DNA of 64,000 nt from Gammaproteobacteria bacterium (lineage in GTDB: Bacteria > Pseudomonadota > Gammaproteobacteria > Pseudomonadales > Pseudohongiellaceae). The notes below the pieces were generated by a model. The model did no database searches. It saw only the letters and a program-made list of their open reading frames with translations, and was not told the origin of the DNA. The DNA lies in contig JAQWPL010000033.1 in the NCBI GenBank assembly GCA_029245395.1, forward strand, positions 124,001-188,000, read 5' to 3'. How positions within the stretch are numbered: the stretch's first letter is position 1; every line of letters begins with the position of its first letter. The position numbers were made by a program, and so were the translations under genes. Below are positions 8,450-17,794 of this stretch, piece by piece.

Positions 8450-10633
8450 ATGTCCAACACTGTTTCAGCCAACAACCTGCAGATTTCTCAGGAAATTTTT
8501 AATTTCATTGAAAAGGAAGCTGCGCCTGAATCTGGCGTATCGGCCGAGCATTTCTGGAATTCCCTGGCTTCCATCGTCGAAGAATTCACTCCCAGGAACC
8601 GCGCTTTGCTAGAAAAAAGAGATGAGCTTCAGGCACAAATCGATGCATGGCACAAAAAGCACGACATGGGTTATTACCTAGGTCACCGTGATGAGTATAA
8701 AAAGTTTCTGCAAGATATCGGCTACCTCGTTCCGGAGGGAGAGGATTTCAAGGTAAGCACCTGGAATTCTGATTATGAAATCTCCATCGTGGCCGGCCCT
8801 CAACTGGTAGTGCCAGTCATGAATGCGCGTTATGCCCTGAATGCCGCCAATGCACGCTGGGGCAGCCTGTTTAATGCTTTGTATGGCACCGATGTGATTC
8901 CGTTTACTGGTAAAGAGAAGAAAGGCTATGACCCGGAGCGTGGACAAAAAGTCATCGACTGGGCTGACGAATTTCTGGATCAAGCCATACCACTGGTAAG
9001 CGGACGTCATGCTCATGTCAGTCAATATCATCTGATCAATCAGGACGGTCACATTGTCCTGGATGTGGAATTTAAAGACGGCACCAGAACCCGTCTTACC
9101 AATCAGGACAAGTTGGTCGGCTGGCAGGGATTTTCCGAAGCCCCGGAGGCACTTCTTTTTGTGAATCACGGCCTGCATATTGAGATGCAGATAGATGCTG
9201 AACACGTCATCGGCAATCAGCATCATGCCAGTATTAAAGATATCGTCATGGAGTCTGCTATGACCACCATTCAGGACTGCGAGGATTCTGTGGCAGCCGT
9301 GGATGGTGAGGACAAGGTAGCGGTGTATCGCAACTGGCTAGGACTCATGTGTGGAACATTGCAGGAATCATTTGATAAAGGTGGGGAAACTATTGACCGA
9401 GTACTGGAAAAAGACCGCTTTTATAAAGGTACCAGCGGGGAAACCGTTTCAATGCAGGGCCGCAGCCTGCTGCTGGTGAGGAATGTGGGCCACCTGATGA
9501 CAACCAATGCGGTCAAGGACAGCGATGGGAATGAAATCTTTGAAGGTATTCTGGATGCCATGGTCACTACCCTGTGCGGCATTCACGACCTGAAACGCAA
9601 TTCTCCATTTCGCAACAGTCGCAATGGCAATATCTATATTGTGAAACCAAAAATGCACGGTCCTGAGGAAGCCGCTTTTGCCAATGACCTGTTCAATGCC
9701 GTTGAAGATGCGCTCGCTCTGAAGAGAAACACCATCAAGATCGGTGTTATGGACGAGGAACGCCGCACCAGTGTCAATCTGAAGGAGAGCATCCGTGCCG
9801 TTAGTGAGCGCGTGTTTTTTATTAACACCGGGTTTTTGGATCGAACCGGTGATGAAATCCACACCAGCATGCATGCCGGTCCTTTCCTGCCCAAGGAAGT
9901 TGTCAAAGGACAACCCTGGATTGCCGCCTATGAGGATGCCAACGTCGACATTGGCATAGCCTGCGGCTTTATCGGCAAAGCCCAGATTGGCAAGGGGATG
10001 TGGGCTAAACCGGATTTAATGGCCGACATGATGAGTCAGAAAGTGGCGCATCCCAATGTGGGGGCCAGCTGTGCCTGGGTACCCTCTCCCACTGCTGCCA
10101 CTCTGCATGCTGTTCACTATCACCAGATCAACGTCACTGGAACTCAACGGCGCCTGGCATCACGAATCCCTGCCAGCGTGGATGACATCCTTACCATTCC
10201 ACTAATGACCGAAAACGCATTATCTAACGAGGACGTCCAGAACGAACTGGACAATAACGCCCAGGGAATTCTGGGTTACGTTGTGCGTTGGATTAACCAG
10301 GGTGTGGGCTGCTCCAAAGTGCCAGACATAAATAATGTAGGACTCATGGAAGACCGTGCCACGTGTCGCATTTCAAGCCAACATATAGCCAACTGGCTCT
10401 GTCATGGCATCTGTTCTGAAGAACAGGTTATGGAAGCCATGAAGCGCATGGCTAAAACTGTTGACGAACAAAATGCTGGGGATCCCGACTATTCCAACAT
10501 GGCGCCGAAGTTTGAAGGTATAGCATTCCAGGCAGCCTGTGATCTGGTTTTCAGGGGCATGGAACAACCCAATGGATACACTGAACCGGTATTGCATGCT
10601 AGGCGCCAGGAATTGAAGCAGCAAACTGCTTAA
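8450..10633 (+). CDS. glcB: Malate synthase G
   Basis: 727 residues, essentially the length of E. coli GlcB (723). It condenses glyoxylate with acetyl-CoA to malate in the cytoplasm. Family hallmarks include the long N-terminal alpha/beta insertion absent from malate synthase A, the stretch [13 protein letters not shown], the [15 protein letters not shown] segment, PKMHGPEE, and the conserved end with CSKVPD and [16 protein letters not shown]. The ATG at 8450 follows AAGAGGTCGTC. It stands alone, 55 bp before the exported VOC gene. No isocitrate lyase or glycolate oxidase is nearby, so whether it serves acetate or glycolate use is not shown. Confidence 0.97.
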   Translation: MSNTVSANNLQISQEIFNFIEKEAAPESGVSAEHFWNSLASIVEEFTPRNRALLEKRDELQAQIDAWHKKHDMGYYLGHRDEYKKFLQDIGYLVPEGEDFKVSTWNSDYEISIVAGPQLVVPVMNARYALNAANARWGSLFNALYGTDVIPFTGKEKKGYDPERGQKVIDWADEFLDQAIPLVSGRHAHVSQYHLINQDGHIVLDVEFKDGTRTRLTNQDKLVGWQGFSEAPEALLFVNHGLHIEMQIDAEHVIGNQHHASIKDIVMESAMTTIQDCEDSVAAVDGEDKVAVYRNWLGLMCGTLQESFDKGGETIDRVLEKDRFYKGTSGETVSMQGRSLLLVRNVGHLMTTNAVKDSDGNEIFEGILDAMVTTLCGIHDLKRNSPFRNSRNGNIYIVKPKMHGPEEAAFANDLFNAVEDALALKRNTIKIGVMDEERRTSVNLKESIRAVSERVFFINTGFLDRTGDEIHTSMHAGPFLPKEVVKGQPWIAAYEDANVDIGIACGFIGKAQIGKGMWAKPDLMADMMSQKVAHPNVGASCAWVPSPTAATLHAVHYHQINVTGTQRRLASRIPASVDDILTIPLMTENALSNEDVQNELDNNAQGILGYVVRWINQGVGCSKVPDINNVGLMEDRATCRISSQHIANWLCHGICSEEQVMEAMKRMAKTVDEQNAGDPDYSNMAPKFEGIAFQAACDLVFRGMEQPNGYTEPVLHARRQELKQQTA

Positions 10634-10688
10634 ACACTACATAGACAGACAGCACCTGATAAAAATACAACTAACGAAGAGGCATTAA

Positions 10689-11492
10689 ATGAATACCAAA
10701 CATTTTTTCACAATAATAGTTACGGTCTTGATATTCGCCTTGTGCAACACCGCCTCTGCTCAACTGCCAGCACCCAATGCCGAAGGGGTTAGTAGTGGTC
10801 ACACTCACCTGCTTGTTCCGAACGTTGCAAAACACCGTGAGATATGGAAAGTGCTCGGTGGTGTGGAGCGCTCCTCTGGCCGATTACAGGTCTTGATGTT
10901 CCCTGGTATGTTCATCCTCTTTCGTGAAGGCGAGCCCACTGCTCCGTCTGTAGACACAATGGCCAATCATGTGGGATTTACAGTTAATGACTACACTTTA
11001 TATAAAGCCAAACTGGAAGCCGTAGGCGCCAGCTTTTTTTATGACGACGGCGAAGCTCAGATGCTTGCCGACCTGCCGGATGGTGTGCGTGTAGAAATTG
11101 CCGTGGATAGCACACAAGAACAACCCATCATGTTTCACCACACTCATCTCTCGCCCGCTGACGCCGGTGAACTACGACAGTGGTATGTGGATGTCTTCGG
11201 CGCCCAGGTTGGTGAACGCCGCGAGCTCCCTTCAGCGCTCATCCCTGGTGGACGCGTTGACTTTATCCCCAATCGCAACGGCGACCCACTTCCTACTGCA
11301 GGAACGGCAATCGATCATATTGGTTTTGAAGTGGAAGATCTGGATGTTTTTGCAGCGAAGATGGCAAGGATGGGCATTCCCTTTGACCGTGAACCCAGCT
11401 GTATCGATGCCATCAATTTATGCATTGCCTTTATTACAGACCCTAAAGGCACGTCTATTGAGCTAACGCAGGGGCTAGCAGATATCAGGTAA
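10689..11492 (+). CDS. Exported VOC (glyoxalase/dioxygenase fold) protein
   Basis: 267 residues with a signal peptide (hydrophobic run to ASAQL), then two vicinal-oxygen-chelate modules. The first starts at GHTHLLVPNV and the second at FHHTHLSPADAGELRQWYVDVFG. The second ends with IAFITDPKGTSIELTQGL, whose Glu is a typical VOC metal ligand, and His residues in the HTHL strands are likely further ligands. The fold covers glyoxalases, extradiol dioxygenases and binding proteins. An exported copy is less usual, and its substrate is unknown. The gene is 55 bp downstream of glcB on the same strand and converges on the PQQ dehydrogenase. Confidence 0.75.
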   Translation: MNTKHFFTIIVTVLIFALCNTASAQLPAPNAEGVSSGHTHLLVPNVAKHREIWKVLGGVERSSGRLQVLMFPGMFILFREGEPTAPSVDTMANHVGFTVNDYTLYKAKLEAVGASFFYDDGEAQMLADLPDGVRVEIAVDSTQEQPIMFHHTHLSPADAGELRQWYVDVFGAQVGERRELPSALIPGGRVDFIPNRNGDPLPTAGTAIDHIGFEVEDLDVFAAKMARMGIPFDREPSCIDAINLCIAFITDPKGTSIELTQGLADIR

Positions 11493-11535
11493 TACTGGTG
11501 ACAAAGGGTTCAACTCTAGCATAGTTTACATAATA

Positions 11536-11580
11536 TAATGTAGTTATTACATTAAGCGTTGATTATAACATATTGTTATA
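11536..11580. repeat. Two AT-rich palindromes between convergent genes
   Basis: TAATGTA/TACATTA with a 5-base loop (11536-11554) and TATAACA/TGTTATA with a 3-base loop (11564-11580) sit in the 95-bp gap between the VOC gene and the PQQ dehydrogenase. Stems are AT-only apart from single G-C pairs, so they are weak as terminators. Function is unknown. Confidence 0.4.
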
Positions 11581-11587
11581 TATAAGA

Positions 11588-13636
11588 TTAATGTAAAGAA
11601 AAAACAACAAGACTATTGCCGCTGCCATTCTCAAGATTGAGCCTCACCGGTCCCATGGTTCCCGTATTCAAACCTGGATGGGACAGATTGCTGCCTGTAA
11701 TAACCGCGACGTACTGCTTGCCATCCACCGCATAGGTAATATTACTGGTAGACACTGGTCCGTTAAGGATGGTCTCCCACAAGACTTCGCCTGTATCCAG
11801 ATCCTGTGCTCGAAAACGCCGATTGATGTCTCCCCAGAATAGTAGGTCACCTGCCGTTGTCAGCACCGAGGAAGTAGTGGGTACAGGCCCGGTAACCCAT
11901 TGGGTGATTTCACCGGTTTCCATATTGACCTTCGCCATGCCATTGAGTTCATCCGGCGTTATGCCTGGGGCTGAAATTCCAATTCTGCTCTGGGGCATGG
12001 CAGGCATGGCTTCCGATGCAGGCATGGCTGAGGTCATGTTCAGACAGTTCTTGATATAAGGGACATACATGGCATTACGCTCCGGGTTATAGGAGCTAGG
12101 CCAGTAGGATCGCGTATTAAAGTAGCAAATCATGCGGTGGGCGCCAGGCTCATCAAGAATCAGGTCCCGATTGATCATGGTCGCGCCGGTATTTACATCG
12201 ATATCCTCAATCAGAAAGTTCTCGGTATCTTCCGGGAATGGCAAGGCCCAAAGAAACTCGCCGGTATGCTTGTCTAGAACCCAGAGGCCACCGCCCTCAC
12301 CCACATTGACGATGACATCCCTTTGCTGACCTACCACATCGGGATTTATCCATTTCACATGCTCAGGATCCGGGTTCACCACGGTACGAAAAATAATCCG
12401 TTCCTGGTTCATATCTTCATCCCAGTCATCACCGGGAAGGTGCTGGTAATACCAGTTTAAGGCACCGGTATCAGGATCGATGGCAAGGGTGGAATTACTG
12501 TACAAATTGGCAGGGGCTGAATAGGAAACAGCGCCGGGATTGCCGTTATGCCGTTCATAGCGTGTATAAGGTGATGGATTCGCCACACTCCAGTAGATCA
12601 AGCCTGTTTGCGCATCATATCCACCGGGCAGTCCCCAGGTGGATGCCCGCCTTTCTTCCAGCGGTACACCGGCCCAGGTATCAAATCCAGGTGGCTCATC
12701 CGGGGCTTGCGCCGTGAAAAACTTCCACACCAGTTCCCCGGTGTGAACATCATGGGCAGAGATGAAACAACTGGCCCGATCACGACAGGTGCCCCCAGCC
12801 AACACTTTGCCTTCAATCACTATAGTGCCGGAAGTAATATCCCGATCACTGGTTTCACTGCGCCAGCGCTCTTGCCCGTTGACCGCATCAATAGCTATGA
12901 CCGACCCGTCCGATGCGCCGAAATAAATCATGTCTTCATATATGGACATGGTTTTGGAGCGTCCGGCTCCACTGCCTTCAACGGTTGGTATGTAGCGCCA
13001 GATAAGGTCACCGGTAGTGGCATCCAGTGCTGCAACAGTGCCATCAGGCATGGTCAGATACATGACACCGTCGTACACAGTGGGAATAGTTTCTGTAACG
13101 CCTCCTGGCAGCCCCAGGGACCAGGCCAAATTCAGCTGACTCACAGTATCCCGATTGATCTCATCCAGGGGACTAAAACGCTGGGCATCGTATGTGCGAC
13201 TGTACATCAGCCAGTCAGCCGGATCGGGATTGAGTAACATCTCATTGGTAACCGGACGAAAGTTCTCAATGGTAGACATGGAAGCCAGTGGATTAAATGA
13301 AGTGTCGTTTTCAAACTCAGAAGATGAATACCCGGAAGCCAGAACACGCAGGTATTCCAGCAAAGGCGGCATTTGTTGATCATTGATGACAACCGGGGGC
13401 ATGCCCTTTTCAGGATTGCCGGCACGCAGGAATGCAGCCAACTCCAGATCATTTTCCTGGCTGACTCTTGCCATGATATTTGGCCCAAGTGTTCCGCCAA
13501 GACCATCACCACCATGACAATGTGCGCAAATACCATTGAAGGTTTCAGTGCCGTCGGCAATTTCCTGTGCTGAGACTATTGCAGGAATCGCGATCAAAAG
13601 TGGCGCTATTAACCAGTTAGACTTTGTAATTTTCAT
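11588..13636 (-). CDS. PQQ-dependent dehydrogenase with N-terminal cytochrome c domain
   Basis: 682-residue exported quinoprotein. A signal peptide (to VSAQE) is followed by a cytochrome c domain with CAHCH (Cys37, Cys40, His41) and a later GMPP methionine as likely sixth ligand. An eight-bladed PQQ propeller begins near DPADWLMYSRTYDAQRFSPLDEIN. Typical landmarks are WGLPGGYDAQTGLIYWSVANPSP, LYSNSTLAIDPDTGALNWYYQHLPGDDWD and the closing WETILNGPVSTSNITYAVDGKQYVAV. It would oxidise an alcohol or aldehyde in the periplasm and pass electrons to its own heme. Most fused quinohaemoproteins carry the cytochrome at the C-terminus; the N-terminal place recalls polyvinyl-alcohol-type dehydrogenases. 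It is divergent from the DUF1592 cytochrome operon. Substrate unknown. Confidence 0.9.
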   Translation of the reverse strand: MKITKSNWLIAPLLIAIPAIVSAQEIADGTETFNGICAHCHGGDGLGGTLGPNIMARVSQENDLELAAFLRAGNPEKGMPPVVINDQQMPPLLEYLRVLASGYSSSEFENDTSFNPLASMSTIENFRPVTNEMLLNPDPADWLMYSRTYDAQRFSPLDEINRDTVSQLNLAWSLGLPGGVTETIPTVYDGVMYLTMPDGTVAALDATTGDLIWRYIPTVEGSGAGRSKTMSIYEDMIYFGASDGSVIAIDAVNGQERWRSETSDRDITSGTIVIEGKVLAGGTCRDRASCFISAHDVHTGELVWKFFTAQAPDEPPGFDTWAGVPLEERRASTWGLPGGYDAQTGLIYWSVANPSPYTRYERHNGNPGAVSYSAPANLYSNSTLAIDPDTGALNWYYQHLPGDDWDEDMNQERIIFRTVVNPDPEHVKWINPDVVGQQRDVIVNVGEGGGLWVLDKHTGEFLWALPFPEDTENFLIEDIDVNTGATMINRDLILDEPGAHRMICYFNTRSYWPSSYNPERNAMYVPYIKNCLNMTSAMPASEAMPAMPQSRIGISAPGITPDELNGMAKVNMETGEITQWVTGPVPTTSSVLTTAGDLLFWGDINRRFRAQDLDTGEVLWETILNGPVSTSNITYAVDGKQYVAVITGSNLSHPGLNTGTMGPVRLNLENGSGNSLVVFSLH

Positions 13637-13662
13637 GGCAGCTCTTAATTCATCGGGTTTAT

Positions 13663-13690
13663 TAATAGCGACTATTATTATAGCGGCTAT
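13663..13690. promoter_or_regulatory. Paired ATAG-N3-CTAT palindromes between divergent operons
   Basis: TAATAG-CGA-CTATTA (13663-13677) and ATAG-CGG-CTAT (13680-13690), with centres 15 bp apart. They lie 27-54 bp upstream of the PQQ dehydrogenase start and 231 bp or more from the DUF1592 gene start. This is a candidate operator for one or both transcripts. Confidence 0.45.
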
Positions 13691-13920
13691 GCACAGGAGG
13701 GCTCAGGATGTAAATATAACCGGGAAATATTACTCGGGCGGAGGATCGAAGTCACTGCAAATAAAAAGGGGCTGTCATGCAAGCTTACTCGCCGCATTGT
13801 ATATTTATGATACAAACATTAAGCTTACACGAAGTCATTGAATTCCTTCAGATTAGAAGCACTCCATTGTTTGATTCTGGAATTAACATTTACACTACCT
13901 ACTTCAGGAAAACTTGCTGG

Positions 13921-16353
13921 ATGATCAAGCGGCCTTTTAACATAACAATCCCTTCACTATCCTTATTAGCCCTTTGCGCCCTGCCCTTTGCAGGACTCAA
14001 TGCGGCGCAACAATCAGCAGATCACAATACTGAAGATTTTCTGCAAAGTTATTGTCTGGAATGCCATAACCTGGATGACTGGGCAGGCACCCTGGACATG
14101 GAACTGCTTGACCTGGAAAACATCCCGGTCGATGCAGAAGTCTGGGAAAAAGTAATCAGCAAACTTGAAGGTGCCTATATGCCACCTGCTGGTCAGCCGC
14201 GACCTGATCAGGCAGGTTATGACGGCATGATTGCTCATCTTGAATCAGAACTGGACAGCCACGGGGCCTCAAACCCTGATCCCGGCCGACCAGGCTTGTA
14301 CCGTCTCAATCGCACAGAATATGCCTCTGTGATCAGAGACCTGCTTGATTACAGGTTGGAGATCGAGGATATCCTGCCACCGGATAATTCCAGTTACGGC
14401 TTTGACAATATTGCCGACATCATGAGTATGTCCAGCACATTGTTGGAAGGTTATCTGGCGGCGGCTGACCGAGTCAGTGCTATCGTCGTAGGCGATCCTG
14501 ATTTTGCTCCAGAAGAGGCGCATTACCCGGTATCCAATGCCTTGTCCCAGGATGAATACCTTGAAGGGCTGCCTTTGGGTACTCGTGGAGGTACTCAGGT
14601 TGAGCATCATTTTCCCCTGGATGCCCTGTATGAAATCAATTCCCGTTTTGTCGGCAATTCCGTAGATGCTATCCGCGGATTACAGTTCCCTCATCAGTAT
14701 GAGGTGGCCATTGACGGAAAGCGGGTGAAACTGGTCACCATTGGCGGCAATGCCGACTACAACCTGATGATGGAGAATTCCGCCGCATCCAAACTCGAGA
14801 TTGAAGCGCGCACCCAGGTACTGATTCCAGTAACGGCAGGTACCCACAAGGTTACATTGACCTTTATTGAGAAAACCGGTGCGCTCGCTCTTGATCAGCT
14901 CCAGCCGTATGAACGGGAAAATTTCGATCCTGTTGCCCTGGGCGGCATGCCATCGTTATTTCATGTCACTATTCGTGGCCCTTTCAATGGTGAGGCACCG
15001 TCACAAACGACTGCCAGCAGAGCGGCCATCTTCAGCTGCACACCCGAACGTTTATCAAGGGAAGGTCGTTGTGCGCAGGAAATACTGTCAGGATTGGCCC
15101 GCCAGGCATACCGGCGCCCTGTCAACGATGCGGATATAGACACGCTCATGGAATTTTTCCGCTTAGGACGTGAAGCAAAAGGCACCTTTGACGGCGGCAT
15201 CCAGATGGGTGTTCGACGTATCCTGATGAGCCCTGATTTCCTGTTTCGACTGGAAAAGGATCCAGAGGATGCAATGCCTGATGAAATTTTCACATTGAGT
15301 GGTCTGGAACTGGCTTCGCGTCTCTCATTTTTTCTATGGAGCTCTGTTCCAGACGATGAGCTAATCCAGCTAGCCTCAAGAAATCGGCTTGGCGATCCCG
15401 ATATTCTCGAAAACCAGGTAACACGAATGCTGGCCGATGAACGATCACGGGCACTGGTAGATAATTTTGCCGGACAGTGGCTGCATCTGCGCAACCTGGA
15501 CAGTGTCAATCCGGATGGTCTCGTTTATCCAAATTTTGATGAAAACCTCAGACAAGCCTTTCTGCTTGAGACTTCCCAATTTTTTAACAGCATCATGGCA
15601 GAAGATCGGCCCGTTACAGAATTGCTAACTGCCAACTACACCTTTGTTAATGAAAGACTAGCGCGTCATTATGGAATCGATGGCATCAAAGGCGATGATT
15701 TTCAGCGCGTAGAACACTCTGACCCAAATCGTTACGGTATTCTCGGTCATGGCAGTATCCATACGGTGACCTCTTTCCCACATCGAACCTCACCTGTCGT
15801 GCGCGGTAAATGGGTGATGGAAAATATACTTGGCGCCGAAGTCCCTGCTCCCCCGGATGATGTACCTGCACTTGAAGAAAATGCCGCGGATGCCATCGAT
15901 AAATTATCCATGCGCGAGCGCCTTGCAAATCATCGTGACAATCCGGCATGTAACAGTTGTCACAGCATGCTGGATCCCATCGGTTTTGCTATGGAGCGCT
16001 TTGACGGCATTGGCCGTTATAGAGAACTGGATGAAGGGGGGTTACCTATCGATTCCTCCGGAATCCTGTCTGACGGTACTCCGATAGACGGACCACAAGG
16101 ATTGCGTCAGGCCATTGTTGATAAACCTGAAATTTTCATTAAAACCTTTACCTCCAAAATGTTGACCTATGCGTTGGGCAGAGGATTGGAGCATTACGAT
16201 GGCCCCACTGTACGGCAGATTGTCAGAGAAGCCGGCAAAGCTGATTACCGCTTTTCAGCTGTTGTACAGGAAATAGTGAAATCCGTGCCATTTCAGATGA
16301 AACGGGCGGGTGATAGTGAAACAAATGGTATAGAAATAGCTAAAGCAGACTGA
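13921..16353 (+). CDS. Exported DUF1587/1592/1595/1588/1585 cytochrome-like protein with two CxxCH motifs
   Basis: About 810 residues from ATG 13921, chosen because the signal peptide (ending near LNAAQ) follows it; the frame is open farther upstream. The N-terminal part has CLECH (Cys45, Cys48, His49), a planctomycete-type cytochrome signature. The DUF1587 region follows (YRLNRTEYASVIRDLL), then a carbohydrate-binding-like beta region, then DUF1595/1592 (MSPDFLFRLEKDP, ELASRLSFFLWSSVPDDEL) and DUF1588 (ILGHGSIHTVTSFPHRTSPVVRGKWVMENIL). A second CNSCH (Cys677, Cys680, His681) sits in HSMLDPIGFAMERFDGIGRYR. A DUF1585-type tail (ALGRGLEHYD) ends the protein. These families are uncharacterised biochemically as far as I know. 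It is the first gene of a run that continues to 21602. Confidence 0.88.
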   Translation: MIKRPFNITIPSLSLLALCALPFAGLNAAQQSADHNTEDFLQSYCLECHNLDDWAGTLDMELLDLENIPVDAEVWEKVISKLEGAYMPPAGQPRPDQAGYDGMIAHLESELDSHGASNPDPGRPGLYRLNRTEYASVIRDLLDYRLEIEDILPPDNSSYGFDNIADIMSMSSTLLEGYLAAADRVSAIVVGDPDFAPEEAHYPVSNALSQDEYLEGLPLGTRGGTQVEHHFPLDALYEINSRFVGNSVDAIRGLQFPHQYEVAIDGKRVKLVTIGGNADYNLMMENSAASKLEIEARTQVLIPVTAGTHKVTLTFIEKTGALALDQLQPYERENFDPVALGGMPSLFHVTIRGPFNGEAPSQTTASRAAIFSCTPERLSREGRCAQEILSGLARQAYRRPVNDADIDTLMEFFRLGREAKGTFDGGIQMGVRRILMSPDFLFRLEKDPEDAMPDEIFTLSGLELASRLSFFLWSSVPDDELIQLASRNRLGDPDILENQVTRMLADERSRALVDNFAGQWLHLRNLDSVNPDGLVYPNFDENLRQAFLLETSQFFNSIMAEDRPVTELLTANYTFVNERLARHYGIDGIKGDDFQRVEHSDPNRYGILGHGSIHTVTSFPHRTSPVVRGKWVMENILGAEVPAPPDDVPALEENAADAIDKLSMRERLANHRDNPACNSCHSMLDPIGFAMERFDGIGRYRELDEGGLPIDSSGILSDGTPIDGPQGLRQAIVDKPEIFIKTFTSKMLTYALGRGLEHYDGPTVRQIVREAGKADYRFSAVVQEIVKSVPFQMKRAGDSETNGIEIAKAD

Positions 16354-16444
16354 AAGCAGACTGATTGAACAACTGTTTATAAATCCTTTAATCGGTTACT
16401 ATTTCTGGTATTGACTACAAATTTGGTTAGGAAAAAGGAAGATT

Positions 16445-17776
16445 ATGATCATTTTTAAAAAATCACTTCCACGACGCTCTTTTTTGCGCGGTGCAGGCTC
16501 GAGTATTGGCCTACCCTTATTAAGCGCAATGGTGCCGTCTTTGTCTGTCTTTGGACAAAATAACCTCAGTCCAAAACGCGTAGGATTTGTCTATGTTCCC
16601 CATGGCATGATCATGACAGAGGAAGAGGACCGTTGGACTCCAACCAAAGTCGGTAACAATTTTGAGTTAACTCCCACTCTGCAACCTCTGGAAAAGTACC
16701 ATGACAAACTGACTATCGTCAGTAACCTTATGGGCGCCGACATGGCCGGTCAACATGCCGGTGCGCCGACTGCATTTCTGGCAGACAGCTTTCCAAAGAA
16801 AACCCAGGGCGTGGACATGGAAGCCGGCATATCCATTGACCAGGTCATTGCCAGCCATATTGGTCAAGACACAGTATTTCCGTCCATGCAATTGGCGATT
16901 GAAGATGTCAGCGACCTTGTCGGTGCTTGCGATTTTGGTTACAGCTGCGCCTATCTTGATACCCTGAGTTGGGCCTCACCAACCAATCCCCTACCCATGC
17001 AGATAAATCCTCGCACCGTATTTGAACAAATGTTTGGTGGCACCGGTTCACCAGAACAGCGCAGAGTGCGCATGCAACAAAATCGCAGCATCCTGGATTC
17101 GGTTCTGGAAGAAACCCACAAACTGGGTCGAAATCTAGGTGGGGAAGATCAGACTAAAGTTGAAGGCTTCCTTACCAACATCAGGGATGTGGAACGCCGA
17201 ATCCAGAACGCAGAAAGTCGCACCGACGAACTGGCCAGTGTAGCGCCGCAATCACCGGTTGGCATACCAGAGTCCTACGATGAGCATGTAGGTATCATGT
17301 ATGACCTGCTGCATGTAGCCTTTCAGGCTGACATCACCCGCGTTTTTGCTTTCATGAAGGCCAGGGACCTGAGTCACATCAGTTATCCGCATATCGGCGT
17401 GCCTGATCCCCATCACGCCATTTCCCATCACCAGAATTCCCAGGAAACCATTGAGAAACATTTCCGCGTCAACGTCTATCACATGAGTCAGTTTGCAGAC
17501 TTTGTTGATAAACTGGCTGCAACTGAAGACGGAGATGGTTCCTTGCTTGATAATTCTTTGTTGATGTACGGCAGTGGCATGAGCAACGGCAATGACCACG
17601 TTAAGTTGCGTCTACCTACAGCCGTTGTCAGTGGATTCCTGAAAGGCAATCGTCATATCCAGGTACCCGACAAAACAAGGCCCATGGGCGACCTGCACCT
17701 GGATATCGCGCACCAGATGGGTCTGGACATCACCTCTTTCGGCCGTTCCGATGGTCAGACAGTAGGACTGGCCTGA
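16445..17776 (+). CDS. DUF1552 Tat-exported protein
   Basis: 443 residues. The N-terminus PRRSFLRGAGSSIGLPLL is a good twin-arginine signal, so the protein is likely folded before export. The body matches the DUF1552 family: KRVGFVYVPHGM, PTLQPLEKYHDKLTIVSNL, HAGAPTAFLADSFPKKT, EGFLTNIRDVERRIQ, and SLLMYGSGMSNGNDHVKLRLPTAV near the end. The layout resembles the alkaline-phosphatase/DUF1501-type fold, but I see no proven catalytic site. It follows the DUF1592 gene by 91 bp, a pairing known from other bacteria and suggesting a joint role. Biochemical function is unknown. Confidence 0.88.
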   Translation: MIIFKKSLPRRSFLRGAGSSIGLPLLSAMVPSLSVFGQNNLSPKRVGFVYVPHGMIMTEEEDRWTPTKVGNNFELTPTLQPLEKYHDKLTIVSNLMGADMAGQHAGAPTAFLADSFPKKTQGVDMEAGISIDQVIASHIGQDTVFPSMQLAIEDVSDLVGACDFGYSCAYLDTLSWASPTNPLPMQINPRTVFEQMFGGTGSPEQRRVRMQQNRSILDSVLEETHKLGRNLGGEDQTKVEGFLTNIRDVERRIQNAESRTDELASVAPQSPVGIPESYDEHVGIMYDLLHVAFQADITRVFAFMKARDLSHISYPHIGVPDPHHAISHHQNSQETIEKHFRVNVYHMSQFADFVDKLAATEDGDGSLLDNSLLMYGSGMSNGNDHVKLRLPTAVVSGFLKGNRHIQVPDKTRPMGDLHLDIAHQMGLDITSFGRSDGQTVGLA

Positions 17777-17794
17777 TTAGCCAGTATTAAAGAT

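Noticed and set aside
11536-11580. Rho-independent terminators for the VOC and PQQ dehydrogenase genes
   Set aside because: The stems are almost only A-T and lack T-runs, so I list them as palindromes only.
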